A stretch of 64,000 nt of DNA, from the NCBI GenBank assembly GCA_036389315.1, contig DASVQF010000048.1, positions 62,001 to 126,000 of the forward strand. Direction: 5' to 3'. The notes beneath the pieces were generated by a model that was not told where the DNA came from, ran no database searches, and saw only the letters and a program-made list of their open reading frames with translations. Positions 17,091 through 24,625 of this stretch are shown here, piece by piece (position 1 is the stretch's first letter; each line of letters begins with the position of its first letter). The position numbers and the translations under genes are program-made. The DNA is from DASQYE01 sp036389315. GTDB lineage: Bacteria; Acidobacteriota; Blastocatellia; Pyrinomonadales; Pyrinomonadaceae.

Positions 17091-18395
17091 TTAAACCGTC
17101 GCCGAGGCCGATTCTACAAGCGGCAGGAGGTGTCGTTTGAAATCTTCCGGGAATTTCTTGATCGCCGATTGAATGGGCCAGGCGGCAGCGTCGCCCAGGG
17201 GGCAGAAGGATTTGCCCTCTATGTTGTCGCACAAGTCCAGGATTAGCTGTGCGTCTTCGGGGCGTCCCTCGCCGCGCGCTATGCGCTTGAAAATCTTGAC
17301 GAGCCAGTCCGTGCCCTCGCGGCACGGCGTACACCAGCCGCACGACTCGTGCTTGTAAAATTCGATCAGGTTCTTCGTCGATTCAAAGATGTCAACGGTG
17401 TCGTCCATGACGATGAAGCCGCCGGAGCCGACCATCGAGCCTGCGGCCACAAGGCCCTCGTAATCCATCTTGACGCCTTTGCCCAGGATGTCTGCGGCGG
17501 GCATGATGTAGACGCTTGAGCCGCCCGGGATGACCGCCTTGAGCTGCCGCCCGCCGCGCATCCCCTGGCAGTCTTCCATGATGAACTTTTCCATGTCCTC
17601 GTAGCCCATCGGAAGTTCATACACGCCCGGACGATTGACGTGGCCCGAGACAGACCAGACCTTCGTGCCGCCGCTCTTCTCAGTCCCGAGCTTCTGGTAA
17701 GCCTCGCCGCCCATCTTGATGATGTCCGGCACGGCCGTCAGCGTCTCGACGTTGTTGACGACGGTCGGGCAGCCGTAGAGCCCCGCGATGGCCGGGAAGG
17801 GAGGCTTCATACGCGGGTGGCCGCGCAAGCCTTCCAGCGAATTCAAAAGCGCAGTCTCTTCGCCGCAGATATATGCGCCCGCGCCCGTGTGCGTGTAGAC
17901 CTCGCAGGAGAAACCGGAGCCCATGATGTTCTGGCCGACCAGGCCCGCTGCACGCGCTTCGTCAATGGCCCTGTCCATGATCTCAATCAGGTAGCGATAC
18001 TCGCCGCGCGTGTAGATGTAGGTCGAGCGCGAGCCCAGGGCGTAAGCCGCGATCAGCATGCCTTCGATCAGCATGTGCGGGTCGCGCTCCATCAGGTAGC
18101 GGTCTTTGAAAGTGCCCGGCTCAGATTCGTCGGCGTTGCAGACGACATACTTCGGCTTCGGCGAATCCTTCGGCACGAAGCTCCATTTCATCCCCGTCGG
18201 AAACCCGGCCCCGCCCCGCCCGCGCAGCGCGCTCTTCTTGACCTCGCCGATCACGTCGTCGGCACTCATCCCGTCCAGGACTTTCTTCAACGCTTCATAG
18301 CCGCCGTGGTTGCGATAGACTTCGAGCCTCTGTGAATTGGGCAGATTGACCCGCCTGAGCTGAAGAGGTTCGCAACCGATGGCCCCGATAAACAT
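17091..18395 (-). CDS. nuoF: NADH-quinone oxidoreductase subunit F
   Basis: A 434-residue flavoprotein subunit that oxidises NADH. The Gly-rich FMN/NADH site is LRGRGGAGFPTGMKWSFVP, followed by VVCNADESEPGTFKDR and GAGAYICGEETALLNSLEG. The [4Fe-4S] (N3) ligands are in ESCGWCTPCREGT and the later KSFCPLGD cysteine. The length is normal. It sits 39 bases downstream of nuoE and 4 bases upstream of nuoG, matching the E-F-G order of the dehydrogenase module. Confidence 0.98.
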   Translation of the reverse strand: MFIGAIGCEPLQLRRVNLPNSQRLEVYRNHGGYEALKKVLDGMSADDVIGEVKKSALRGRGGAGFPTGMKWSFVPKDSPKPKYVVCNADESEPGTFKDRYLMERDPHMLIEGMLIAAYALGSRSTYIYTRGEYRYLIEIMDRAIDEARAAGLVGQNIMGSGFSCEVYTHTGAGAYICGEETALLNSLEGLRGHPRMKPPFPAIAGLYGCPTVVNNVETLTAVPDIIKMGGEAYQKLGTEKSGGTKVWSVSGHVNRPGVYELPMGYEDMEKFIMEDCQGMRGGRQLKAVIPGGSSVYIMPAADILGKGVKMDYEGLVAAGSMVGSGGFIVMDDTVDIFESTKNLIEFYKHESCGWCTPCREGTDWLVKIFKRIARGEGRPEDAQLILDLCDNIEGKSFCPLGDAAAWPIQSAIKKFPEDFKRHLLPLVESASATV

Positions 18396-18434
18396 AAGCG
18401 TCTTCTCTGAAATCGAAACGAAGCAGGGGCGTCT

Positions 18435-18998
18435 CTATCGCACGCCGTTGGCGAGTTGCCCCGCGCGGCACTGCTCAAGGATTTCGTCCACTTTCTCCGT
18501 CGTCAGGTTCTCGTAAAAATCGAAACCGATCTGCATCATCGGCGCAGTCCCGCAAGAGCCCAGGCACTCGACTTCCGAGAGCGTGAACATTCCGTCCGAA
18601 GTCGTCTCGCCGGGCTTGATGCCGAGGCGGGCCGTGCAGTGGGCCGTGATCCTATTCGCGCCCAGTATCTTGCACGAGAGCGTCTTGCAGACCTGCAAGT
18701 GATAGCGGCCGACCGGCTCCGTGTTAATCATCGAATAGAAGGTCGCGACCTCCCAGATGTCTGTAATGCGCACGCCCAGGCGGTCGGCCAGGTAAGCTAC
18801 GCCCGGCGGGTCTAAGTAGCCGCGCTCGCGCTGCACGATGAACATCAGCGGGAGGATGGCCGAGCGCTTGCGCTCCGGCGGATACTTGGCCAGATGCCCG
18901 TCAATCTCCGCTTCGACCTCGGGCGAAAAGACGGCTATCCCTTCAGGGACTTTCGCCTCCTGCGGCAGCGGATTGTGTGGCGTAAATTGCTCAGACAT
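18435..18998 (-). CDS. nuoE: NADH-quinone oxidoreductase subunit E
   Basis: A 187-residue thioredoxin-fold [2Fe-2S] (N1a) subunit. Ligands are visible as QVCKTLSCKI (Cys-x4-Cys) and VECLGSCGTAP (Cys-x3-Cys). The helical N-terminal domain has RSAILPLMFIVQRERGYL and VATFYSMI, typical of NuoE. I choose the ATG at 18998 (MSEQFTPHNPLPQ): the frame extends 13 codons further to overlap the nuoD end but without NuoE-like sequence. It pairs with NuoF in the NADH dehydrogenase module. Confidence 0.96.
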   Translation of the reverse strand: MSEQFTPHNPLPQEAKVPEGIAVFSPEVEAEIDGHLAKYPPERKRSAILPLMFIVQRERGYLDPPGVAYLADRLGVRITDIWEVATFYSMINTEPVGRYHLQVCKTLSCKILGANRITAHCTARLGIKPGETTSDGMFTLSEVECLGSCGTAPMMQIGFDFYENLTTEKVDEILEQCRAGQLANGVR

Positions 18999-19020
18999 AT
19001 AAGTCCTGAGTTCCGAATGC

Positions 19021-20235
19021 TCAGCGATCAATTTCACCGAGCACGATGTCCAGGGAGCCGATGATGGCGACTACGTCTGCGATCATCTCGCCCTCGGCCA
19101 GCACGGGCAGCGCCGAGAGATTGACGAAGCTCGGGCCCCGGACATGCACGCGGTCGGGCTTCGGGCCACCATTGCTCTTGACGTAGACGCCCAGCTCGCC
19201 CTTCGAGCCTTCAATCGGATGATAGACCTCGCCCGCCGGGACATCGAACCCTTCCGTCACGATCAGGAAGTGATGTATGAGCGCGTCCATGTGCGTCTTC
19301 ATGGCCTGGCGCTCGGGCAGCACGACCTTCGGCGCGTCCGCCTTGACGGGGCCGGGCCGCAGGCGAGAGAGCGCCTGCACGACGATCTTGTGCGACTCCC
19401 TCATCTCGCGCATGCGTACCATGTAGCGGGCCCAGACATCGCCGCCCTGCTCGACCGGCACTTCAAAGTCGTACGTCTCGTAACCCGTGTAAGGATTGGT
19501 GCGGCGCACGTCTATCTCGACGCCGCTGCCGCGCAGGCACGGGCCCGACAATCCCCAATCTATCGCGTCCTCGGCCGAGATGCGGCCCACGTCCTGCGTG
19601 CGCTTTTGAAAGATGGTGTTTCCCGTCAGCAGCGTGTGGAATTCGTCAACAGCCTTCGGAAAAGCGTCCGTGAACTGCTTGCAGCGCCGCTCGAACCCCG
19701 AAGGCAAGTCCATCATCAAGCCGCCGATGCGAAAGTAAGAGGGAGTGAGCCGCCCGCCCGAGGCCGCCTCGATCAGGTTCAGAATCTTTTCGCGCTCGCG
19801 GAAGCAGTAGAAGAAGACGGTCATCGCCCCAATGTCTAAGGCGTGCGTGCCCAGCCAGACCAGGTGCGAGGCTATGCGCTGCAACTCACACATCAGCACG
19901 CGGATGGTCTGCGCGCGCTCGGGGATTTCCAGACCCAGGAGCTTCTCGACGGCCATCACGTAGGCGAGGTTGTTGCCGAGCGGGTTGAGGTAATCCATCC
20001 GGTCTGTGATGACTATGCCCTGCTGATACTTCTTGTACTCGAAGAGCTTCTCCATCCCCGTGTGCAGGTAGCCTATGTCGGGCGTGGTCTTGACGATCAT
20101 CTCGCCGTCCAAAACCAGCTCCAGACGCAGCACGCCATGCGTCGAAGGATGCTGTGGGCCCATCGAGATCGTCATCTGCGTGTCGAGCGGACGATCTACT
20201 ATCTCAACTTGTGGCGGAAGATTAGCAACCATCAC
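19021..20235 (-). CDS. nuoD: NADH-quinone oxidoreductase subunit D
   Basis: A 404-residue subunit of the quinone-binding module, homologous to the large subunit of NiFe hydrogenases. Signatures are TISMGPQHPSTHGVLRLELVLDGE (quinone-site His loop), GYLHTGMEKL, YLNPLGNNLAYVMAVEKLLG, LVWLGTHALDIGAMT and the C-terminal RVHVRGPSFVNLSALPVLAEG plus SLDIVLGEIDR. It is separate from NuoC, not fused. Two adjacent Met codons at 20235 and 20232 are equally possible. nuoC ends 6 bases upstream. Confidence 0.98.
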   Translation of the reverse strand: MMVANLPPQVEIVDRPLDTQMTISMGPQHPSTHGVLRLELVLDGEMIVKTTPDIGYLHTGMEKLFEYKKYQQGIVITDRMDYLNPLGNNLAYVMAVEKLLGLEIPERAQTIRVLMCELQRIASHLVWLGTHALDIGAMTVFFYCFREREKILNLIEAASGGRLTPSYFRIGGLMMDLPSGFERRCKQFTDAFPKAVDEFHTLLTGNTIFQKRTQDVGRISAEDAIDWGLSGPCLRGSGVEIDVRRTNPYTGYETYDFEVPVEQGGDVWARYMVRMREMRESHKIVVQALSRLRPGPVKADAPKVVLPERQAMKTHMDALIHHFLIVTEGFDVPAGEVYHPIEGSKGELGVYVKSNGGPKPDRVHVRGPSFVNLSALPVLAEGEMIADVVAIIGSLDIVLGEIDR

Positions 20236-20241
20236 GAACCC

Positions 20242-20787
20242 TTATGTCAGGCTATACGGCTCGTAGCCGCGCAGCGGGAAATCTTTGCGGAGCGCGTGGC
20301 CTTCCCAATCGTCCGGCAGAAGGATGCGCCGCAAGTCCGGGTGACCGTCGAAGATGACGCCGAACATGTCATAGGTTTCGCGCTCGTGCCAGTTGGCCGT
20401 CTTCCACACGCCCACGACAGTCTGGACGTGCGCGTCCTCTTCACTCAGCAGGACTTTCAAGCGCAGGCGATGGTGTCGGGTCGTCGAGAAGAGGTGATAG
20501 TTGACCTCGAAGCGCGGCTCTTCCTCGGGCCCACGGTCTGCGCCGCAGATGTCCGAGAGGAAGTTGAATTCGAGCCCCGGCGCGGTCTTCAAAAACTGGC
20601 AGACCTCCTCGATGTGCTCGCGCGGGACGACGACAGTCAGCTCGCCGAAGGCTTCTATGACCTCGGTGACCCACTCGCTGTGTCCATGCTGCAACGCCGT
20701 CACCAGGGGCGACGGCGTTACGGCGTTACTAGGCGTTGGTGCAGCCTGTGCGTCAGGACGCCCTGCTTGCTCAGCTTCTTTTGACAT
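20242..20787 (-). CDS. nuoC: NADH-quinone oxidoreductase subunit C
   Basis: A 181-residue peripheral-arm subunit (30-kDa family). The core is FNFLSDICGADR, FEVNYHLFSTTRHHRLRLKV, SVVGVWKTANWHERETYDMFGVIFDGHPDLRRILLPDDWEGHALRKDFPL, the last part being the family signature. An extra N-terminal tail rich in Ala/Gln/Thr (about 25 residues) precedes the domain. It helps join the quinone module to the NADH module. It lies 74 bases after nuoB and 6 bases before nuoD. Confidence 0.97.
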   Translation of the reverse strand: MSKEAEQAGRPDAQAAPTPSNAVTPSPLVTALQHGHSEWVTEVIEAFGELTVVVPREHIEEVCQFLKTAPGLEFNFLSDICGADRGPEEEPRFEVNYHLFSTTRHHRLRLKVLLSEEDAHVQTVVGVWKTANWHERETYDMFGVIFDGHPDLRRILLPDDWEGHALRKDFPLRGYEPYSLT

Positions 20788-20861
20788 CGTGCAAAAGGAC
20801 TCTACCCCTGTTCCTGACCCGAATGTATTGCTGAAAAGCTTCGTTTCTCTGCCGATTCCTC

Positions 20862-21500
20862 TCAGTAAGAGCGGCGGCGCTCGTGTCGCGAGGCAATCGT
20901 GTAGGGGCGCGACTCAGGCGTCTGCTGTGCTGCGGCCTCGTTCAGAGCCGAGACGCCGGAGCCGGGCAGCGTCCCCGGAGGCACGGCCTCGCGCGCCTCC
21001 TCGGCCGGAACGTCCTTGCGATCACGCACGCTCTCTCTCATCACCTTGTCTTGCAGCATCATGACGGCGTGAATGAGCATTTCGGGGCGCGGCGGGCAGC
21101 CCGGTATGTAGACATCTACGGGGACTATCTTGTCCACGCCCTGCACGATGGCATAGTTGTCGAACACACCGCCCGAGGTCGCGCAAGCGCCCATCGAGAT
21201 GACCCACTTCGGTTCCGGCATCTGATCGTAAATGCGCCGTAGCACCGGAGCCATCTTGCGCGAGACACGGCCGGAGACGATCATCACGTCGGCCTGCCGG
21301 GGGCTCGCGCGAAACACCTCAGAGCCGAAGCGCGCGAGGTCGTTACGCGCGCTCGTCGCGTTCATCATCTCTATGGCGCAGCAGGCAAGCCCGAACGTCG
21401 CGGGCCACAAGGAAGACTTGCGGGCCCAGTTGATGAGCGAATCCAGCCGCGTCGTCAAGACTTCCGGCAAAGCTTCAGCGATAACATTTTCGAGTCCCAT
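20862..21500 (-). CDS. nuoB: NADH-quinone oxidoreductase subunit B with C-terminal extension
   Basis: A 212-residue subunit that carries the terminal [4Fe-4S] cluster N2. Ligands are the adjacent Cys40-Cys41 (FGLACCAIEMM), Cys106 (SMGACATSGG) and Cys135 (YIPGCPPRPE). The N2 core ends near residue 160; the remaining about 50 residues (ESVRDRKDVPAEEAREAVPP and a Ser/Arg-rich tail) go beyond the usual family length and look disordered. It sits between nuoA and nuoC in canonical order. Confidence 0.97.
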   Translation of the reverse strand: MGLENVIAEALPEVLTTRLDSLINWARKSSLWPATFGLACCAIEMMNATSARNDLARFGSEVFRASPRQADVMIVSGRVSRKMAPVLRRIYDQMPEPKWVISMGACATSGGVFDNYAIVQGVDKIVPVDVYIPGCPPRPEMLIHAVMMLQDKVMRESVRDRKDVPAEEAREAVPPGTLPGSGVSALNEAAAQQTPESRPYTIASRHERRRSY

Positions 21501-21524
21501 AATAAAACCTCTCGACTCGGTCTT

Positions 21525-21995
21525 TCAGGCTGCGCGCTCGGTCGGCGCTGTCTGCGGCTTGCGCAGATCGGCGAGCGCCCGCGCCTCCGCTTCGGCCTCG
21601 CGCCGCGCCCGCTCGCCCCAATCAAAAGCGCCCTTCTTGACGACGTACACGTAGCCGACCAGCAGCAGCGCCACGAACAGAATCATCTCCCAGAAGATGA
21701 GCGCGCCCAGTCCGTACTCCGGGCCCGCCAGCGTCTTGAAGACGACGGCCCAGGGCACCAGAAAGATGACTTCAATATCGAAGAGGATGAAGATCATCGC
21801 GATCAGGTAAAACTTGACCGAGAATCTTTCACGCGCCGAGCCCACGGGGTCTTTGCCGCACTCGTAAGGCATTAGTTTCGTGCGCGTCTGCTTGCGTTGG
21901 CCGACCAACTGCGACAAGAGCACGTTGGTCACGGCAAAGCCCGCCGCGACGACAAAGATGAGCAGGATCGGCAAATATGCTTTCAGCTCGAACAC
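21525..21995 (-). CDS. nuoA: NADH-quinone oxidoreductase subunit A
   Basis: A 156-residue membrane subunit, first gene of the operon. It has three TM helices and the family signature PYECGKDPVGSARERFSVKFYLIAMIFILFDIEVIFLVPWAV, whose cysteine loop lies near the quinone channel. The C-terminal tail (WGERARREAEAEARALADLRK) is longer and more charged than usual. The start is GTG at 21995, following a G-run (GGGGGGTCGA) that can serve as ribosome site. About 110 bases of leader separate it from the promoter at 22110-22138. Confidence 0.96.
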   Translation of the reverse strand: MFELKAYLPILLIFVVAAGFAVTNVLLSQLVGQRKQTRTKLMPYECGKDPVGSARERFSVKFYLIAMIFILFDIEVIFLVPWAVVFKTLAGPEYGLGALIFWEMILFVALLLVGYVYVVKKGAFDWGERARREAEAEARALADLRKPQTAPTERAA

Positions 21996-22109
21996 ACTCG
22001 ACCCCCCGAAACTACTGCCACAGGCTCGCGCGCTCGGCTCGCTTCACACTGCCCCGGCGCAGGTGTCGCGTGCCCCGTCCTTCGAGATTGAGAATCATGG
22101 TACAAGCTC

Positions 22110-22138
22110 ATCGTAGTTCATCGAACTGCCAGTGTCAA
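22110..22138 (-). promoter_or_regulatory. Sigma70-type promoter for the nuo operon
   Basis: On the minus strand TTGACA (22138-22133), a 17-base spacer and TACGAT (22115-22110) form a near-consensus promoter directed at nuoA. The predicted start near 22103 leaves a leader of about 108 bases. It lies back-to-back with a weaker plus-strand promoter. Confidence 0.7.
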
Positions 22139-22179
22139 GCAGCACACTTGGAGCTCCAAAGCCCCTAAAGAGCGTGAGA

Positions 22180-22209
22180 TTGACCGTCTGAAAACGGCTA
22201 TGTTACTGT
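22180..22209 (+). promoter_or_regulatory. Possible divergent promoter for the hypothetical gene at 22286
   Basis: TTGACC (22180-22185), an 18-base spacer and TACTGT (22204-22209). If used, transcription starts near 22216, which would exclude the GTG at 22208 and favour the GTG at 22286 as the real start. Confidence 0.4.
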
Positions 22210-22285
22210 GAGGGAAAGCGCACCTCACAGGCACCACATTCAACAGGGAATAAGCTTCGGACGCGACTGTCAAAATCGAACGGCT

Positions 22286-23152
22286 GTGATTACGGGATTC
22301 AACACGGATGTAGAATACCAGGGCGTGACCTATCATGTGCAGACCGAAGACAAGGGATTGGAGACGCCGCTGATCCTCTCGCTGGTCTACTCGGGCGGCG
22401 CAATCCTTGCCAGCAAGCGTTCGCCCTACGACGATCTGATCGCCGCCGGTTTCAACGAGCAGACGCTCGCCGAACGTCTTCAACGCCAGCACAAGCTGAT
22501 CTGCGCGGCCATCAACGCCGGTCGCCTGGACGACCTCAAGCGCATGAGCGGCCGCGCCCCCGTCGCCGCCACGCCACAACCCGCGCGCCCGGCCGAGAAC
22601 GTCACCGAACCGGCGGAAGCTCCCGGACAGGCAGAGCCTTCAGCCGAACAACTCGCTGCCGCCCCTTCCGGCGAGCCCGTCCAGACGCCCCTTGCGCCGC
22701 AGCCTGCCACTGCCGCGACGCCTCCGCCCGCAGAGCCGACACATACTGAGCCGCCGTCGCAGCCCGCAGACCAGGTTCCTGCCCCTCCGCCGCAGGCAGC
22801 GCCGCCGCCCGTCAAGGCCGAGGCGGTGCAGGCCGAGGCTGCCGATGCGGCTCTGCATCTGGGATTGCTCGAAGAGCGAGAGTTGCGCGGGGGCGAGTTC
22901 GTCACCTTGCGCGTGCGCCTGAGTCGCGGGACAAACGAAGCCAGGGACGCAGTGCCCGACGCGACCATCACGTTGAAGATTCTGGGCACTACTTTTCGCC
23001 CCGTCATCAGCTCGGCCCGGACAGACCAGGACGGCATAGCCATAGTCTTCGCGGCCCTCCCCCGCTTCAACACAGGGCGCGCGGCCATCCTCATCCGCGC
23101 CAATGCCGGAGGCGAAGAGGCTGAGATGCGCCGCATAGTCCAACCGTCCTGA
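22286..23152 (+). CDS. Conserved hypothetical protein with Pro/Ala-rich linker and C-terminal beta domain
   Basis: A 288-residue protein starting at GTG 22286 (ITGFNTDVEYQGVTYHVQTE). The N-terminal about 85 residues (DKGLETPLILSLVYSGGAILASKRSPYDDLI) form a compact domain that I recall as a small conserved unit in acidobacterial and deltaproteobacterial hypotheticals, but its function is unknown. Then comes a long Pro/Ala/Glu linker and a C-terminal module of about 95 residues (GEFVTLRVRLSRG, DATITLKILGTTFRP, TDQDGIAIVFAALP) that looks like an Ig-like or carboxypeptidase-regulatory beta sandwich. No signal peptide is visible. A GTG at 22208 is an alternative start but overlaps a possible promoter. 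It precedes thiS by 14 bases. Confidence 0.65.
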   Translation: MITGFNTDVEYQGVTYHVQTEDKGLETPLILSLVYSGGAILASKRSPYDDLIAAGFNEQTLAERLQRQHKLICAAINAGRLDDLKRMSGRAPVAATPQPARPAENVTEPAEAPGQAEPSAEQLAAAPSGEPVQTPLAPQPATAATPPPAEPTHTEPPSQPADQVPAPPPQAAPPPVKAEAVQAEAADAALHLGLLEERELRGGEFVTLRVRLSRGTNEARDAVPDATITLKILGTTFRPVISSARTDQDGIAIVFAALPRFNTGRAAILIRANAGGEEAEMRRIVQPS

Positions 23153-23166
23153 AGGAGTCAAGAGAG

Positions 23167-23379
23167 TTGCAGGTCGAAATCAACGGCGAGAGACGCGAGA
23201 TAGAGGAGCACTCGACCCTCAAGGAGCTGGTCGAGCGCCTCTCGCTCGCCCCCGAGCGCCTCGCCATCGAGTTGAACCACACAGTCGTCCGCCGCGCCGA
23301 CTGGGGCCACACGACCCTCCACGAAGGCGACCACATAGAGATCGTCCACTTCGTCGGAGGAGGAAGTGAGAAGGGATGA
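23167..23379 (+). CDS. thiS: Sulfur carrier protein ThiS with extended C terminus
   Basis: A 70-residue ubiquitin-fold sulfur carrier for thiamine thiazole synthesis. It starts at TTG (QVEINGERREIEEHSTLKEL) after GGAGTCAAGAGAG, and shows the family core RLAIELNHTVVRRADW, LHEGDHIEIVHFVGGG. ThiS is normally adenylated on a C-terminal Gly-Gly; here four residues, SEKG, follow the glycines before TGA. The stop codon lies inside the left arm of an intergenic inverted repeat, so the tail may result from repeat insertion. thiG follows 130 bases later. No thiF, thiH/thiO or thiE is in the window. Confidence 0.9.
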   Translation: MQVEINGERREIEEHSTLKELVERLSLAPERLAIELNHTVVRRADWGHTTLHEGDHIEIVHFVGGGSEKG

Positions 23380-23445
23380 GGGCCGCAGGGATGAATAAAA
23401 AGCTATCAAGCAGTTGAAGCTTTCCTTTCATCCCTCATCCCTTTC
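23366..23445. repeat. Intergenic heptad hairpin, copy B (thiS-thiG)
   Basis: Left arm GAAGGGATGAGGG then GGGATGAATAAAAAGCT (to 23403); right arm AAGCTTTCCTTTCATCCC and TCATCCCTTTC (23417-23445). Units are of the GGGATGA type and the stem closes with AAAAGCT/AAGCTTT around a loop of about 13 bases. The left arm contains the thiS stop codon. Confidence 0.75.
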
Positions 23446-23509
23446 TTTTCGTTCTCGTCGGGTGTAAAGTCTGGGCATCAATTAGAGTGGGAGTGCAAGA
23501 GAGCTATTT

Positions 23510-24316
23510 ATGTCTTCTGTCGTGTCAGAGCCGGTCGGGCAGTCGGGTGAAAAGTTTGAGATCGCGGGCCGTCTCTTTAGCTCGCGGCTGATTATCGGGA
23601 CGGGAAAATATCGCAGCTATGATGAGATGAAGGCTGCGCACAGGGCTTCGGGCGCGGAGCTGGTCACGGTGGCCGTGCGCCGCGTGCCTCTCGAAGACAG
23701 AAGCCAGGAATCTTTCCTCGATCACCTAGACCCTGCGCTCGCCATTCTGCCCAACACGGCCGGCTGCTACACGGCTGCCGACGCGGTGCGTACTGCTCGG
23801 CTCGCGCGCGAGGCCCTTGAGACAGACCTCATCAAGCTTGAAGTCATAGGTGACCAGACCACGCTCTTTCCCGACAACGAGCAGACCTTGGAGGCTGCGC
23901 GCGTGCTCGTCAAAGAGGGCTTTACAGTGCTGCCTTATTTCAACGACGACCTGATTATGGCGAAGAAGCTGCTGGACGCCGGATGCGCCGCCGTCATGCC
24001 CCTGGCCGCGCCCATAGGCTCCGGCCTCGGCGTGCAGAACCCTGCGAACCTGGCCATCATGCGCGAGCAGTTGCCCGACGCTCGCATCATCGTTGACGCC
24101 GGAGTCGGCACGGCCAGCGACGCCGCCATCGCTATGGAACTCGGCGCGGACGCCATCCTGATGAACACGGCCATCGCCGAAGCCAGGGATTCCGAACAGA
24201 TGGCGCGTGCGATGCGCCTCGCCATCGAAGCCGGAAGATTGGCCTACCTGGCGGGCCGCATGCCCAAGCGCCTCTACGCCTCCGCTTCCAGCCCCCTCGG
24301 CGGCGTCATCCGCTAA
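23510..24316 (+). CDS. thiG: Thiazole synthase
   Basis: A 268-residue TIM-barrel enzyme that condenses 1-deoxyxylulose 5-phosphate, dehydroglycine/iminoglycine and ThiS-thiocarboxylate to thiazole phosphate. Signatures are RLIIGTGKYRSYDEM, ELVTVAVRRV, LPNTAGCYTAADAVRTARLAREAL, TDLIKLEVIGD with the Schiff-base Lys109, AAVMPLAAPIGSGLGVQNP and DAGVGTASDAAIAMELGADAILMNTAIAEA. The length is normal. An N-terminal extension of about 15 residues (MSSVVSEPVGQSGEK) precedes the barrel. It is downstream of thiS, separated by a hairpin repeat. Confidence 0.98.
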   Translation: MSSVVSEPVGQSGEKFEIAGRLFSSRLIIGTGKYRSYDEMKAAHRASGAELVTVAVRRVPLEDRSQESFLDHLDPALAILPNTAGCYTAADAVRTARLAREALETDLIKLEVIGDQTTLFPDNEQTLEAARVLVKEGFTVLPYFNDDLIMAKKLLDAGCAAVMPLAAPIGSGLGVQNPANLAIMREQLPDARIIVDAGVGTASDAAIAMELGADAILMNTAIAEARDSEQMARAMRLAIEAGRLAYLAGRMPKRLYASASSPLGGVIR

Positions 24317-24373
24317 ATTCGGGCCAAACTCACACTCAACAGTCCCGCCCGCGCGCCTCTCAACGCCAAATGC

Positions 24374-24541
24374 ACGCACACAACTCCCGTCTGCGTGCAC
24401 AAAAGTCCCGTCTACGCGCACACAACTCTCATCGACGCATACACAAGTCCCATCTACACGCCCACAACTGTCATCTTGACCGACACAACTCCCGTCTGCA
24501 TGCACAAAAGTCTCATCTACACGCACAGGACTCTCAACTGC
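24374..24541. repeat. Eight-copy 21-bp degenerate tandem repeat
   Basis: Eight units of exactly 21 bases at 24374, 24395, 24416, 24437, 24458, 24479, 24500 and 24521, each close to RYGCACACAACTCYCRTCTRC. Alternate units differ in a regular way (ACAACTC versus AAAAGTC). The array fills most of the 309-base gap between the convergent thiG and giant-protein genes; the rest of that gap (24317-24373 and 24542-24625) shows at most decayed units and no gene. As 21 is a multiple of 3, several frames stay open, but none has gene-like features. Confidence 0.85.
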
Positions 24542-24625
24542 GGGCGGGCGTGTGCCGGATGCAATGGCAGAAGTGTGGGGCGCTTGTGCAAGGGAGCAAG
24601 TCTAAGACAGCGCGACTCGAAGCGG

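Noticed and set aside
23726..24526. A minus-strand frame opposite thiG encoding heptapeptide repeats such as CVRVDGT
   Set aside because: The repeats come from the 21-bp array read in frame; most of the frame is antisense to thiG and no ribosome site or homology is visible.
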